64,000 nt of DNA from the NCBI GenBank assembly GCA_021228405.1, contig JAJQRF010000001.1, positions 762,452 through 826,451 on the forward strand, in the 5' to 3' direction. Below the pieces are notes generated by a model that worked only from the letters and a program-made list of their open reading frames with translations, had not been told where the DNA came from and made no database searches. This document shows, piece after piece, positions 15,789-23,071 of the stretch. Made by a program: the position numbers and the translations under genes. The first letter of the stretch is position 1. Every line of letters begins with the position of its first letter. This stretch comes from Pyrinomonadaceae bacterium. Its GTDB lineage: Bacteria > Acidobacteriota > Blastocatellia > Pyrinomonadales > Pyrinomonadaceae.

Positions 15789-18113
15789 ATGTTTTCCCGA
15801 TTTATCTACGCCCAAATCGTCCTGTTTTTTTTAATTTCAAGCATTTCAGCGTTTGATAGCGAATATTTTCGTTTAGCCAAAGAACCGACCGTGCGCATCG
15901 GTTTGGCGACGAATGCTCGTTCCGTTTCGATCACGACGACCGATTCGGGTCTGGTCGCCATCAGCCCCGACGAACCGAACAGGATTTTAACGACCAATAA
16001 GATCACGGTCGCGGCGCGTTCGTATCGTCCGCCCGAAGTCGAGTTTTACAATTTCGAGATTCAAAACATCGAAACACAAGCTGAAGCCGAAGATTTAGCG
16101 AAAGAAATCCGCGAAGCAACAGGCGAAAAAGCCGTTGCAAGTCTGAATTTGACGACAAATTTATGGCGCGTTTCAGTTGGTGAAACGAAGGAAACGCCCG
16201 AAGATGCGAACGAATTCAAATCGGCGATGATCGAAAAAGGTTTTGAAGATATTGCCATCGTCATCGAAAAACGCGTGATTCCTTCGGAAGATGCCGTCGC
16301 GCTTTCACAGCAATTGAAGGAAGGCGGAAAATCGGAAGTCCGCAGTTTGGTCAAACCGACGGGTTCGAGCCAACCGACAAATGCCGACGCGGTCAATCCC
16401 AACTTGCGCGAAGTGATCGTTTCCGGCGCAACGCCCGAATCGAAATATTCTTCGCTCAAATCGGTCGCTTTCGGTTCGCTCAACGAACGTGCCGTTCCCG
16501 TCCGTCTGAACGGCAAAGCGTATCGCGGAAAACTGGAAGTTTTCGTCAATTCGCGCGGAACTTTAACGGTCGTGAACGTCGTGCCGATGGAAGATTATCT
16601 GCTCGGCGTTGTGCCGAACGAATTGGGTTTGCCGTCGCTCGAAGCGCAAAAAGCGCAGGCGGTCGCGGCGCGGACTTACGCGGTTGCAAACGTCGGCGGC
16701 TACGCTTCGCAAGGCTTCGATATGCTCCCGACCGTTTGGTCGCAGGTTTACCGCGGCGTTTCATCGGAAAATTCACGCGCCACGCAAGCCGTCCGCGAAA
16801 CGAGCGGCATCGTCGCAACTTATAAAGGCAAACCGATAAATGCTCTTTACACTTCAACTTGCGGCGGTCGCACGGAAAATTCGGGAAACATTTTCGATTT
16901 CGACGAACCTTACTTGCGCGGTGTCGAATGTTCGCTTGAAGGTCACAAACATTTCGAGTCTTTTTTGATAAAAAGTTCGCGCGAACTGCCGAAAATTAAC
17001 GATGAGAATCAGCTTGAACTGGTCAGACTGACTTCGCAATTCGCCGTTAATAATTTCCTGATGGCGACGAATCGTTTTTCGGATGAATGGTTCAATCTGC
17101 CGCCGAATGAAACGGAATTGCGAAGCTGGACTAATCAATTAGCCTTAAAATTCGGCAAACCCGCGCCCGTTTTTTCATACGATCTGGTCAAATCGCAGGA
17201 ATTTGCCGATATGCTGGCGAAAATGATCTACGCGCCCGAACAAGCCGACACGCTTTTGAGCGATTCGGACATTAATTATCAGCTTTCTTTTGCCGATAGC
17301 GGCGACATCGACAAGGAAAAACGCGCCAATATTGCGATGCTTTTCCGCGACGGCTGGCTTTCGCTTTATCCCGACTTCAATTTTCATCCGCATCGTCCGC
17401 TCACGCGTGAACGAATGATTCGTTTGATAAATAACATTTATACCAAGAAAAAATGGCTTCCCGCGATGCAGACAGGCGTGACGAAACCGACCGCCGACGG
17501 TAAATTGGTCTTGAAAAGCGGAAAGAGCGAAAAACAGGTCGTCGTCAATCCGAACGTCTTTCTGTTTCGTCAATTCGGCGATCAATATTTTCAGGTCAAG
17601 GAAGTCGCGCTCGTCGGCGGCGAATCGGTCGCATATCAAACGAACGGCTTGGGCGAAGTGATCTATATGGAAGTAAAACCGACGGACGAACCGACCGTCG
17701 CGGAAAATATGTCGCCTTTTACGATGTGGAACGTCAATCTTTCGGCTTCGGCGGTGCAATCGCGCCTTTCGCGTTACGTTCGCGGCATCGGAACTTTGCT
17801 TGACGTAAATATCAAGCAAAAAGGTTATTCGCGCCGCGCCACGGAGCTTGAATTAATCACGAGCAACGGCATCAAAACCTTAAAAGGCGGCAAAATCCGC
17901 TCGGCTTTCCGCTTCAAGGAACAACTTTTCGTGATGAACAAACGCTACGACGGCAACGGTCGCGCCGTTTCTTATTCCTTCACCGGACGCGGTTGGGGAC
18001 ACGGTGTCGGAATGTGTCAATACGGTGCTTACGGACTTGGAAAAATGGGCGTGAAATACGACGCGATTCTCAAACATTACTACACCGGAATCACTTTATC
18101 GAAGGCATATTAA
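15789..18113 (+). CDS. Exported SpoIID/LytB-domain protein with a large internal insert
   Basis: About 774 residues. An N-terminal signal (FIYAQIVLFFLISSISA) is followed by a SPOR-like region (residues 80-170, repeated 'eA..la..ir' pattern). The SpoIID domain then starts (LTVVNVVPMEDYLLGVVPNE, QAVAARTYAVANVG, TSTCGGRTENSGNIF). The closing SpoIID motif GRGWGHGVGMCQYGAYGLG comes only near the C-terminus, about 375 residues later. The intervening roughly 250 extra residues include a segment like an S-layer-homology or EF-type helical region. SpoIID proteins cleave glycan strands lacking stem peptides; non-sporulating bacteria use relatives (LytB, amidase enhancers) in wall turnover. The frame opens at GTG 15771; I prefer the ATG at 15789. 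Confidence 0.87.
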   Translation: MFSRFIYAQIVLFFLISSISAFDSEYFRLAKEPTVRIGLATNARSVSITTTDSGLVAISPDEPNRILTTNKITVAARSYRPPEVEFYNFEIQNIETQAEAEDLAKEIREATGEKAVASLNLTTNLWRVSVGETKETPEDANEFKSAMIEKGFEDIAIVIEKRVIPSEDAVALSQQLKEGGKSEVRSLVKPTGSSQPTNADAVNPNLREVIVSGATPESKYSSLKSVAFGSLNERAVPVRLNGKAYRGKLEVFVNSRGTLTVVNVVPMEDYLLGVVPNELGLPSLEAQKAQAVAARTYAVANVGGYASQGFDMLPTVWSQVYRGVSSENSRATQAVRETSGIVATYKGKPINALYTSTCGGRTENSGNIFDFDEPYLRGVECSLEGHKHFESFLIKSSRELPKINDENQLELVRLTSQFAVNNFLMATNRFSDEWFNLPPNETELRSWTNQLALKFGKPAPVFSYDLVKSQEFADMLAKMIYAPEQADTLLSDSDINYQLSFADSGDIDKEKRANIAMLFRDGWLSLYPDFNFHPHRPLTRERMIRLINNIYTKKKWLPAMQTGVTKPTADGKLVLKSGKSEKQVVVNPNVFLFRQFGDQYFQVKEVALVGGESVAYQTNGLGEVIYMEVKPTDEPTVAENMSPFTMWNVNLSASAVQSRLSRYVRGIGTLLDVNIKQKGYSRRATELELITSNGIKTLKGGKIRSAFRFKEQLFVMNKRYDGNGRAVSYSFTGRGWGHGVGMCQYGAYGLGKMGVKYDAILKHYYTGITLSKAY

Positions 18114-18120
18114 GAATTTC

Positions 18121-18202
18121 TGCCCACGAAATAGCACGAAAGAAACGAAATAAAAAAGCTAATTTAAAAACTTTTCCGTGATTTTCGTGTATTTCGTGGG
18201 CA
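18121..18202. repeat. Hairpin element HE4 (CACGAAA type, period about 10)
   Basis: The arms tgcccacgaaatagcacgaa (18121-18140) and ttcgtgtatttcgtgggca (18184-18202) are complementary with one bulged base. Within each arm the word cacgaaa recurs at 9-10 nt spacing. It lies between the SpoIID stop and the rpsU leader. Confidence 0.75.
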
Positions 18203-18299
18203 AAATCTTTCTTTATTTGCTATTTCAAGAGAAAAAGTGTCTAATATTGGTTTGCTCGGTCAACAGTTTATCCGGGCAAAGGGAGGTGACAAAAACCGA

Positions 18300-18548
18300 A
18301 TGGCTTTTGTATCAGTTAATAATAACGAATCAATCGAAAGTGCGCTGCGCCGCTTTAAGCGTAAAGTTATCAGCGAAGAAATCATCAAAGATTTGAAAAA
18401 GCACGCGCATTTTATTCCGCCCGGACAAAAGGCGAAATTGAAATCGGCAAATGCACGTAAACGCAATCGCAGACGTTTCCGCCAAATGCGCCCGAATAAC
18501 AATACCAATCAACAAAGACCGATGGGTCAAGGCAATAACAACCGATAA
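18300..18548 (+). CDS. rpsU: 30S ribosomal protein bS21
   Basis: bS21 is a small basic protein of the 30S subunit near the anti-Shine-Dalgarno region of 16S rRNA. The N-terminal block VNNNESIESALRRFKRKV is the family signature. The basic middle (KAKLKSANARKRNRRRFRQM) and an 82-residue length fit. The Asn/Gln-rich tail (residues 64-82) is an unusual extension. The frame is open for 21 more codons upstream; I place the start at the ATG at 18300, because the strong Shine-Dalgarno GGGAGGTGA at 18281-18289 lies about 10 bases before it. A terminator follows at 18570. Confidence 0.92.
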   Translation: MAFVSVNNNESIESALRRFKRKVISEEIIKDLKKHAHFIPPGQKAKLKSANARKRNRRRFRQMRPNNNTNQQRPMGQGNNNR

Positions 18549-18569
18549 AAGTTGTGTAAAATTGTGAAA

Positions 18570-18626
18570 TTAAGATGCGTGAAGCGTTTGTGTTTTCGGA
18601 CATTCGCACTTCACGCATCTTTTATT
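18570..18626 (+). terminator. Terminator of rpsU
   Basis: Stem aagatgcgtgaag / cttcacgcatctt (13 bp) with a 24-nt loop, followed by ttttattttt. Confidence 0.8.
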
Positions 18627-18638
18627 TTTGGCAGAATA

Positions 18639-18719
18639 TTATCCACAGATGAACACGGATGGACACGGATAATTTTTTGGTTTGATAAAATCTTCCTTTG
18701 AATCCGAGTTTATCTGTGG
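18639..18719. repeat. Hairpin element HE5 (ATCCACAGAT / ACACGGAT type)
   Basis: The arms atccacagatgaacacggat (18639-18658) and atccgagtttatctgtggat (18700-18719) are complementary with two mismatches. acacggat repeats at 10-nt spacing. The element ends 17 bases before the surE start, so it forms the surE leader. Confidence 0.78.
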
Positions 18720-18736
18720 ATGAAAAATTTTAATCA

Positions 18737-19489
18737 ATGGCTTCGGAAAAAGTTCGCATTCTAATCACCAACGACGACGGTTATCATTCGGAAGGAATCA
18801 TCGCGCTCGAAAACGCGCTTTCGGAAATCGGCGATTGCTATGTTGTCGCGCCGGCTTCGGAAATGTCGGGCGCGTCGCACAGTCTGACACTGGCGCGACC
18901 TTTGCGAATCCGCCAGATCGACGCGCGGCACTGGACGGTTGACGGAACGCCGACCGATTGCGTGACGCTTGCGCTGAATCAAATTCTTTCCGCCGAAGAA
19001 CGTCCGCATATCTGCGTTTCGGGCATCAATCACGGTGCCAATCTCGGCGACGACGCGACTTATTCGGGCACGGTCGCGGGCGCGATGGAAGCGACGATTC
19101 TCGGCGTTTCGGGTTTGGCGTTCAGCCTTGTCGCCAACCGCAACCACGATTTTACGGAATCGGCAAAGATCGCCAAGGAAATTACGGAAATGGCTTTGCA
19201 GGAAGGTTTGCCGCCGAAAACGCTTTTGAACGTGAATGTGCCGAAAGGCATTCCGATCGGTATAAAAGTTACGAAACAAGGCTTTAAAGATGCGCGTCCG
19301 GTCATTTCGGAACACATCGACCCGCGCGGAAAACCGTATTACTGGATTGGCGAAGTGCGGACGGGTTTTCACGCCGAGGGCGGAACGGATTTTGAAGCGA
19401 TCGATGAAGGTTTCGTTTCCGTCACGCCGATGCGAAGCGATCTGACAAATCATCTGGCGATCGAAATGATGCAGAATTGGGAAAGGTAG
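18737..19489 (+). CDS. surE: 5'/3'-nucleotidase SurE
   Basis: SurE dephosphorylates nucleoside monophosphates and is linked to stationary-phase survival. The 250-residue protein has the N-terminal ILITNDDGYHSEGI with the metal-binding Asp pair. It also has VVAPASEMSGASHSLT, DGTPTDCVTLAL, ISGINHGANLGDDATYSGTVAGAMEA (a split-family motif with NHG and YSGT) and the C-terminal T-P-M region. pcm follows 79 bases downstream, the same surE-pcm pairing seen in E. coli. The gap is wholly occupied by heptanucleotide element HE6. Upstream HE5 hairpin DNA occupies the leader. Confidence 0.95.
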   Translation: MASEKVRILITNDDGYHSEGIIALENALSEIGDCYVVAPASEMSGASHSLTLARPLRIRQIDARHWTVDGTPTDCVTLALNQILSAEERPHICVSGINHGANLGDDATYSGTVAGAMEATILGVSGLAFSLVANRNHDFTESAKIAKEITEMALQEGLPPKTLLNVNVPKGIPIGIKVTKQGFKDARPVISEHIDPRGKPYYWIGEVRTGFHAEGGTDFEAIDEGFVSVTPMRSDLTNHLAIEMMQNWER

Positions 19490-19565
19490 ATTTAAGATTC
19501 AAGGTTCAGGATTCAAGATTTGATCGGCTTCAAAATCTTGAATCCTGAATCTTGAATTTTGAATT
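19489..19565. repeat. Heptanucleotide hairpin element HE6 between surE and pcm
   Basis: The left arm is gatttaa, gattcaa, ggttcag, gattcaa, gatttga (19489-19523). The right arm is ttcaaaa, tcttgaa, tcctgaa, tcttgaa, ttttgaa (19529-19563). All are in strict 7-nt phase. It starts on the last base of the surE stop codon and ends 3-4 bases before the pcm ATG, leaving no normal ribosome-binding site. Confidence 0.88.
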
Positions 19566-19568
19566 TTT

Positions 19569-20213
19569 ATGAACGAATATCAGATTCCGAGAGAAAGAAT
19601 GGTTCAGCGTTTGCGCGAGCATTACCAGATACGCGACGAACGGGTTTTGGATGTGATGGCAAAACTTCCGCGCCATCTTTTTGTCGCCGAAGCCTTGAAA
19701 GTTCAGGCTTACAAGGACAACGCTCTGCCGATCTCGTCGAATCAAACGATCTCTCAACCGTTTATCGTGGCGCGAATGACCGAGCTTCTGGAATTAACGC
19801 CGCAAGCGAGAATTTTGGAGATCGGCGCGGGGTCGGGCTATCAAACGGCAATCTTAGGAAGTCTGGCAGGTCAGGTTTTTGCTATCGAAAGAATCCCGGT
19901 TCTGGCAAAAGAAGCGCAGGAACGCATTCAGAAATTGAATTTTCACAATGTCACTCTGCGTTGTGCGGACGGCACGAACGGTTGGGAAGTTTACGCGCCG
20001 TTTGACGGAATTCTGGTGGCGGCGGGCGGTCCTTCGATTCCCGAACCGCTCGTCCGGCAATTAAAGATCGGCGGGCGATTAGTGATCCCGATCGGGAACG
20101 ATCAAAAAACGCAAAAGCTGATTCGCGTCATGCGCACGGCAAAAGGCATTCAAACCGAAGATTTCGGCGCGTGTGCTTTCGTTCCGCTGATCGGCGAACA
20201 CGGTTGGAAGTAA
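19569..20213 (+). CDS. pcm: Protein-L-isoaspartate O-methyltransferase
   Basis: Pcm methylates L-isoaspartyl residues in aged proteins, starting their repair. The 214-residue protein has the family start (MVQRLREHYQIRDERVLDVMAKLPRH region, F..eal), then NQTISQPFIVARMTELL, SAM motif I LEIGAGSGYQTAIL, the GQVFAIERIPVLA strand, and FDGILVAAGGPSIPEPLVRQLKIGGRLVIPIG. It pairs with surE. The start codon follows the HE6 hairpin directly, so translation may depend on coupling or on hairpin unfolding (inference). Confidence 0.95.
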   Translation: MNEYQIPRERMVQRLREHYQIRDERVLDVMAKLPRHLFVAEALKVQAYKDNALPISSNQTISQPFIVARMTELLELTPQARILEIGAGSGYQTAILGSLAGQVFAIERIPVLAKEAQERIQKLNFHNVTLRCADGTNGWEVYAPFDGILVAAGGPSIPEPLVRQLKIGGRLVIPIGNDQKTQKLIRVMRTAKGIQTEDFGACAFVPLIGEHGWK

Positions 20214-20246
20214 TTTATGCGATTTTAGAAGTAAAATTTTTAATTT

Positions 20247-20963
20247 ATGAAATTTTTGGCATTATTTTTAGGCGTTTTTGAAGACATCAAAAAAACCTTC
20301 TGGTTTCTCGACCCAAATGTTTTGATTAACACTCTGCTCGATTGGTTCGGCATTTATGCTTACCTCGGTTTGTTTTTTATCGTTTTCGCGGAAACGGGTT
20401 TAGCCGTCGGTTTCTTTCTGCCCGGCGATTCCCTGCTCGTCGTAACCGGGCTTTTTGCCAAAACCTATCCCGAAAAACTCAATGTTATCATCGTTTTAAT
20501 TTCATTCTTTCTCGGTTCCGTGATCGGCGATTCGACCGGATACTGGACAGGCAGAATAATGGGACAGAAACTTTTCAGCAACGAAAAGTCACGCATTTTC
20601 AAACCTTCGCGCGTTGCCAAAGCGCACGCATTTTTTGAAAAATACGGACCGAAAACCGTTTTGCTGGCGCGTTTCGTGCCGATCGTCCGGACGTTTGCAC
20701 CGATCGTTGTCGGCGCGGCGGAAATGCCTTACAAAACGTTTCTGGCTTACAGTTTGGCAGGTGGAGCTTTATGGATTTCGAGTATGGTTTTAGCCGGATA
20801 TTTCTTCGGCACGATGGTCGAAAACGCGCTCGGCATCAAACTTCAGGATCACATCGAAAAGGTCGTGATCGTGGTCGTTTTCCTGTCGCTTTTGCCGCCG
20901 ATCATCGAATTGTTAAAAGTCAAATTCGGCAAGAAAGAGATCAACGCAGAAAATCAGGCGTAA
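20247..20963 (+). CDS. DedA-family membrane protein
   Basis: DedA/SNARE-associated (VTT) proteins are inner-membrane proteins; some flip phospholipids or undecaprenyl phosphate. This 238-residue protein shows the family core FAETGLAVGFFLPGDSLLVVTGLFA. It also has GSVIGDSTGYWTGRIMG, then the helix-entry loop with FFEKYGPKTVLLARFVPIVRTFAPIVVGAAEMPY, where the conserved Arg and Pro residues sit. Four to five membrane segments are evident. It begins 33 bases after pcm on the same strand and may be co-transcribed. Confidence 0.92.
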   Translation: MKFLALFLGVFEDIKKTFWFLDPNVLINTLLDWFGIYAYLGLFFIVFAETGLAVGFFLPGDSLLVVTGLFAKTYPEKLNVIIVLISFFLGSVIGDSTGYWTGRIMGQKLFSNEKSRIFKPSRVAKAHAFFEKYGPKTVLLARFVPIVRTFAPIVVGAAEMPYKTFLAYSLAGGALWISSMVLAGYFFGTMVENALGIKLQDHIEKVVIVVVFLSLLPPIIELLKVKFGKKEINAENQA

Positions 20964-21034
20964 AGATTTAGTTTAAGTCGATTTCCCGTTTGACTTAAAT
21001 CATCTCGTTGCTTAAAATCTAATACTTGCCTTAA

Positions 21035-21111
21035 CGGGGCGTGGCTCAGCCTGGTAGAGCGCACGGTTCGGGACCGTGAGGTCGGATGTTCAAATCATCT
21101 CGCCCCGACCA
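21035..21111 (+). tRNA. tRNA-Pro (anticodon CGG)
   Basis: A 77-nt cloverleaf. The acceptor stem is CGGGGCG / CGCCCCG with discriminator A and encoded CCA. The D-arm is GGCTCAGCCTGGTAGAGC. The anticodon stem CACGG / CCGTG encloses loop TTCGGGA (anticodon CGG, reading CCG). The T-loop is TTCAAAT. An intrinsic terminator follows eight bases later, so it is transcribed alone or at the end of the upstream operon. Confidence 0.96.
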
Positions 21112-21118
21112 TTTAGAG

Positions 21119-21153
21119 AAAAAACAGCAAATCGTAAAGGTTTGCTGTTTTTT
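21119..21153 (+). terminator. Terminator after tRNA-Pro
   Basis: Stem aaaaaacagcaaa / tttgctgtttttt with a 9-nt loop and a T-run. Confidence 0.85.
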
Positions 21154-21167
21154 TATTTTCGATAAAA

Positions 21168-21695
21168 ATGATTTCACCGAAAAACGTAAAAATCCGCCAA
21201 GCCGTTCTCGACGACGCAAAGCTGATTTCCGTCTTGGCGACGGTCACGTTTTATGAAGCATATTTTGAACAGGACGAAGCAAACGATCTGGCAAATTATG
21301 TGTTGGATTCGTTCGCGGCTGAAAAGATTCGTGCCGAAATTGCGAATTCCGATTTCACGTTTTTTATCGTTTACAGGAATGAAAAAGCGGTCGGTTATGC
21401 CAAGCTTCGCCGCAATTCGCCGCTCGATTGCGTGACGGACGAAAACTCTATCGAGCTTCAAAGAATTTATATTTTAGAACGCGTTTACGGCAAAGGAATC
21501 GGTGAAATTTTGCTTGCTCATTGTTTGAAAACCGCGAGAGAAGAAGGTTTTTCGACGCTTTGGCTCGGAGTTTGGGAAAGAAATGCGCGGGCGCAGAGAT
21601 TTTACGAAAAACACGGCTTCGTGCGCGTCGGTTCGCTCACTTTTCCATACGGCGACACGGTCGGAATAAATTTCGTCTTAGAAACCGCACTCTAA
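21168..21695 (+). CDS. GNAT-family N-acetyltransferase
   Basis: 175 residues with the GNAT fold. It starts VKIRQAVLDDAKLISVLA. Core strand IELQRIYILERVYGKGIGEILLAHCLKTAREEG carries the acetyl-CoA pyrophosphate-binding pattern (Q/R-x-x-G-x-G/A, here VYGKGIGE). GLSTLWLG-like sequence (FSTLWLGVWERNARAQRFYEKHGF) follows, the typical motif B region with Asn and Tyr. The substrate is unknown. It starts 15 bases after the tRNA terminator, so a promoter must lie within the short gap or the terminator leaks. Confidence 0.88.
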   Translation: MISPKNVKIRQAVLDDAKLISVLATVTFYEAYFEQDEANDLANYVLDSFAAEKIRAEIANSDFTFFIVYRNEKAVGYAKLRRNSPLDCVTDENSIELQRIYILERVYGKGIGEILLAHCLKTAREEGFSTLWLGVWERNARAQRFYEKHGFVRVGSLTFPYGDTVGINFVLETAL

Positions 21696-21697
21696 TT

Positions 21698-22081
21698 TTA
21701 ATCGATCTGATAAGTTGCGATGCTGGTCGGCGTTTCATAACAGCGAACCTTCCAAACCTTTACTCTTTCGTCCTGAATGCGTGAATTCATATATTCGCAG
21801 ATGTAGCAGGCGAGATTTTCCGCCGAAGGATTCAATTCTTCGTCAAACGGCGGCAATTCGTTGAGATTGCGATGGTCTAAATATTTCACGATCTCGTCCG
21901 CCGCTTTTTTCAAATCACCGAAATCGATCAAAAGTCCGATGTTGTTAAGTTCCGCGCCCTTGGCGTAGATTTCGATCTTGTAGTTGTGTCCGTGCAGGTT
22001 TTCGCATTTTCCCTTGTAACCGCGCAGTTGGTGTGCGCTCGAAAAATTACGCTCGATCATTACTTCGTAAAAAGATGCCAT
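21698..22081 (-). CDS. queD: 6-carboxy-5,6,7,8-tetrahydropterin synthase QueD
   Basis: QueD makes 6-carboxytetrahydropterin from dihydroneopterin triphosphate, the second step to queuosine and other deazapurines. The 127-residue protein shows the zinc ligands H17 (FSSAHQL), H30 and H32 (LHGHNY), and the catalytic Cys26 four residues before HGH. LIDFGDLK, LDHRNLN, NPSAENLA and the C-terminal CYETPTSIATY complete the pattern. It converges with the GNAT gene with 2 bases between stop codons. No queC, queE or queF is in the window. Confidence 0.94.
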   Translation of the reverse strand: MASFYEVMIERNFSSAHQLRGYKGKCENLHGHNYKIEIYAKGAELNNIGLLIDFGDLKKAADEIVKYLDHRNLNELPPFDEELNPSAENLACYICEYMNSRIQDERVKVWKVRCYETPTSIATYQID

Positions 22082-22449
22082 AAATTAATATTTTACAAAT
22101 CGGGGTTGTTCATTCAACTCACAAATCTTGATTTTTCAAATTCAAACGGGATTTCCGGCTTTAAGCGACAATGCTGAATCTCATTGTTTAATAACCGTTT
22201 ATTGTTTTATCAAGCGGATTAAATTATCTTTCACAATCTCTTGACAGTCTAAAAGATTATGTTTTAACATTGTGCTGTTATTTTACATAACCGATCCGAA
22301 TAACTCTCGGCATTATCTTATAGGAGTATCCGGTGTATTTAACAGGTAAAATTCCCACTTGCCATTCGTTGTCAGTTTTTGTTTGCAGCTCTGCAATTAC
22401 AAAAACGCAAATGTAAATTGAAAGAAGATTTACGAATAAGGGGGTATAG

Positions 22450-22644
22450 ATGCCATGTACTCACACATTTTTCCGTCACGAAGTTTACCGTGATAACGGT
22501 AATTTAAAGATTTTTCTGCCTTTATTTTTGGACAATCAGGATAATTTGAATGTGCGGAAAAACATTTTCTCAAATGTGTTCAGTAGCCGTTTGACGACTG
22601 AATTTTTAAAAGTATGGGTGAATATTATGTCAGACACTGATTAA
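22450..22644 (+). CDS. Possible 64-residue small protein in the leader region
   Basis: ATG start with AAGGGGG five bases upstream of it and two hairpins after the stop, which is the layout of a small gene. The product is 64 residues without signal peptide, membrane segment or recognised motif. It could equally be chance in an AT-rich leader. Reported because the ribosome-binding site is unusually good for this window. Confidence 0.2.
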   Translation: MPCTHTFFRHEVYRDNGNLKIFLPLFLDNQDNLNVRKNIFSNVFSSRLTTEFLKVWVNIMSDTD

Positions 22645-22659
22645 GGATTTGGATTTGGA

Positions 22660-22698
22660 AAAGCCCGAAAAGTTGCTGATAACAACCTTTCAGGCTTT
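22660..22698 (+). other. Hairpin in the leader region
   Basis: The arms aaagcccgaaaagttg and caacctttcaggcttt pair over 16 positions with one mismatch and a G-U pair, around a 7-nt loop. It follows the small ORF by 15 bases. There is no T-run, so it is not a classical terminator. Confidence 0.55.
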
Positions 22699-22708
22699 CT
22701 AATCTAAT

Positions 22709-22778
22709 AAACGGCAATAAAATCGCCGTTGATGTTTAGATCGAACACTCTGCATCATACTGTATTTTATTGCCGTTT
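22709..22778. other. 15-bp perfect inverted repeat with a competing inner hairpin
   Basis: aaacggcaataaaat (22709-22723) and attttattgccgttt (22764-22778) are perfect complements around a 40-nt loop. Inside, gccgtt (22725-22730) also pairs with aacggc (22710-22715), giving two mutually exclusive folds. It resembles either a switch in the leader RNA or a tiny MITE-like element. Confidence 0.6.
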
Positions 22779-23071
22779 TCAATCAACTTTAATCAATCAA
22801 AAACCGGATTTCGATTTTTTTGGGTGAACTTATAACTTACCTGCCGCTTCAGCTTTGTCTATTTGCGCGCCAAATTCGGAATCGTTACGAGGAAAGTTAT
22901 GAAAGAACGGCGTTCATTGAAATAGCTCCGAAGTCGCGAGAATGCACGCCATTTGCAGTAAAAAAGTCATTTCTTTTCAATTTCAAAACGCTCTGAAAAG
23001 AATCTTCGTCCGTGAAAAAGACTTTGATTTTTTTTCATACAAACCAATTCAGACTAAGGAGATATTTTGAT

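Larger units (their letters stand above)
22082..23071. other. Nearly 1 kb leader/intergenic region before the giant secreted protein
   Basis: AT-rich region. TTGACA at 22241-22246 with a TTTTAA-like -10 is a possible promoter. A 64-codon frame at 22450-22644 has an AAGGGGG ribosome-binding site, but its protein matches nothing I know and its codon use is unlike that of neighbours. Two hairpins follow at 22660-22698 and 22709-22778. A smaller hairpin (ttcttttca / tgaaaagaa) lies at 22971-23002. Confidence 0.45.

Noticed and set aside
22709..22778. Insertion sequence ends
   Set aside because: The 15-bp inverted repeat encloses only 40 bases, there is no target duplication visible and no transposase.
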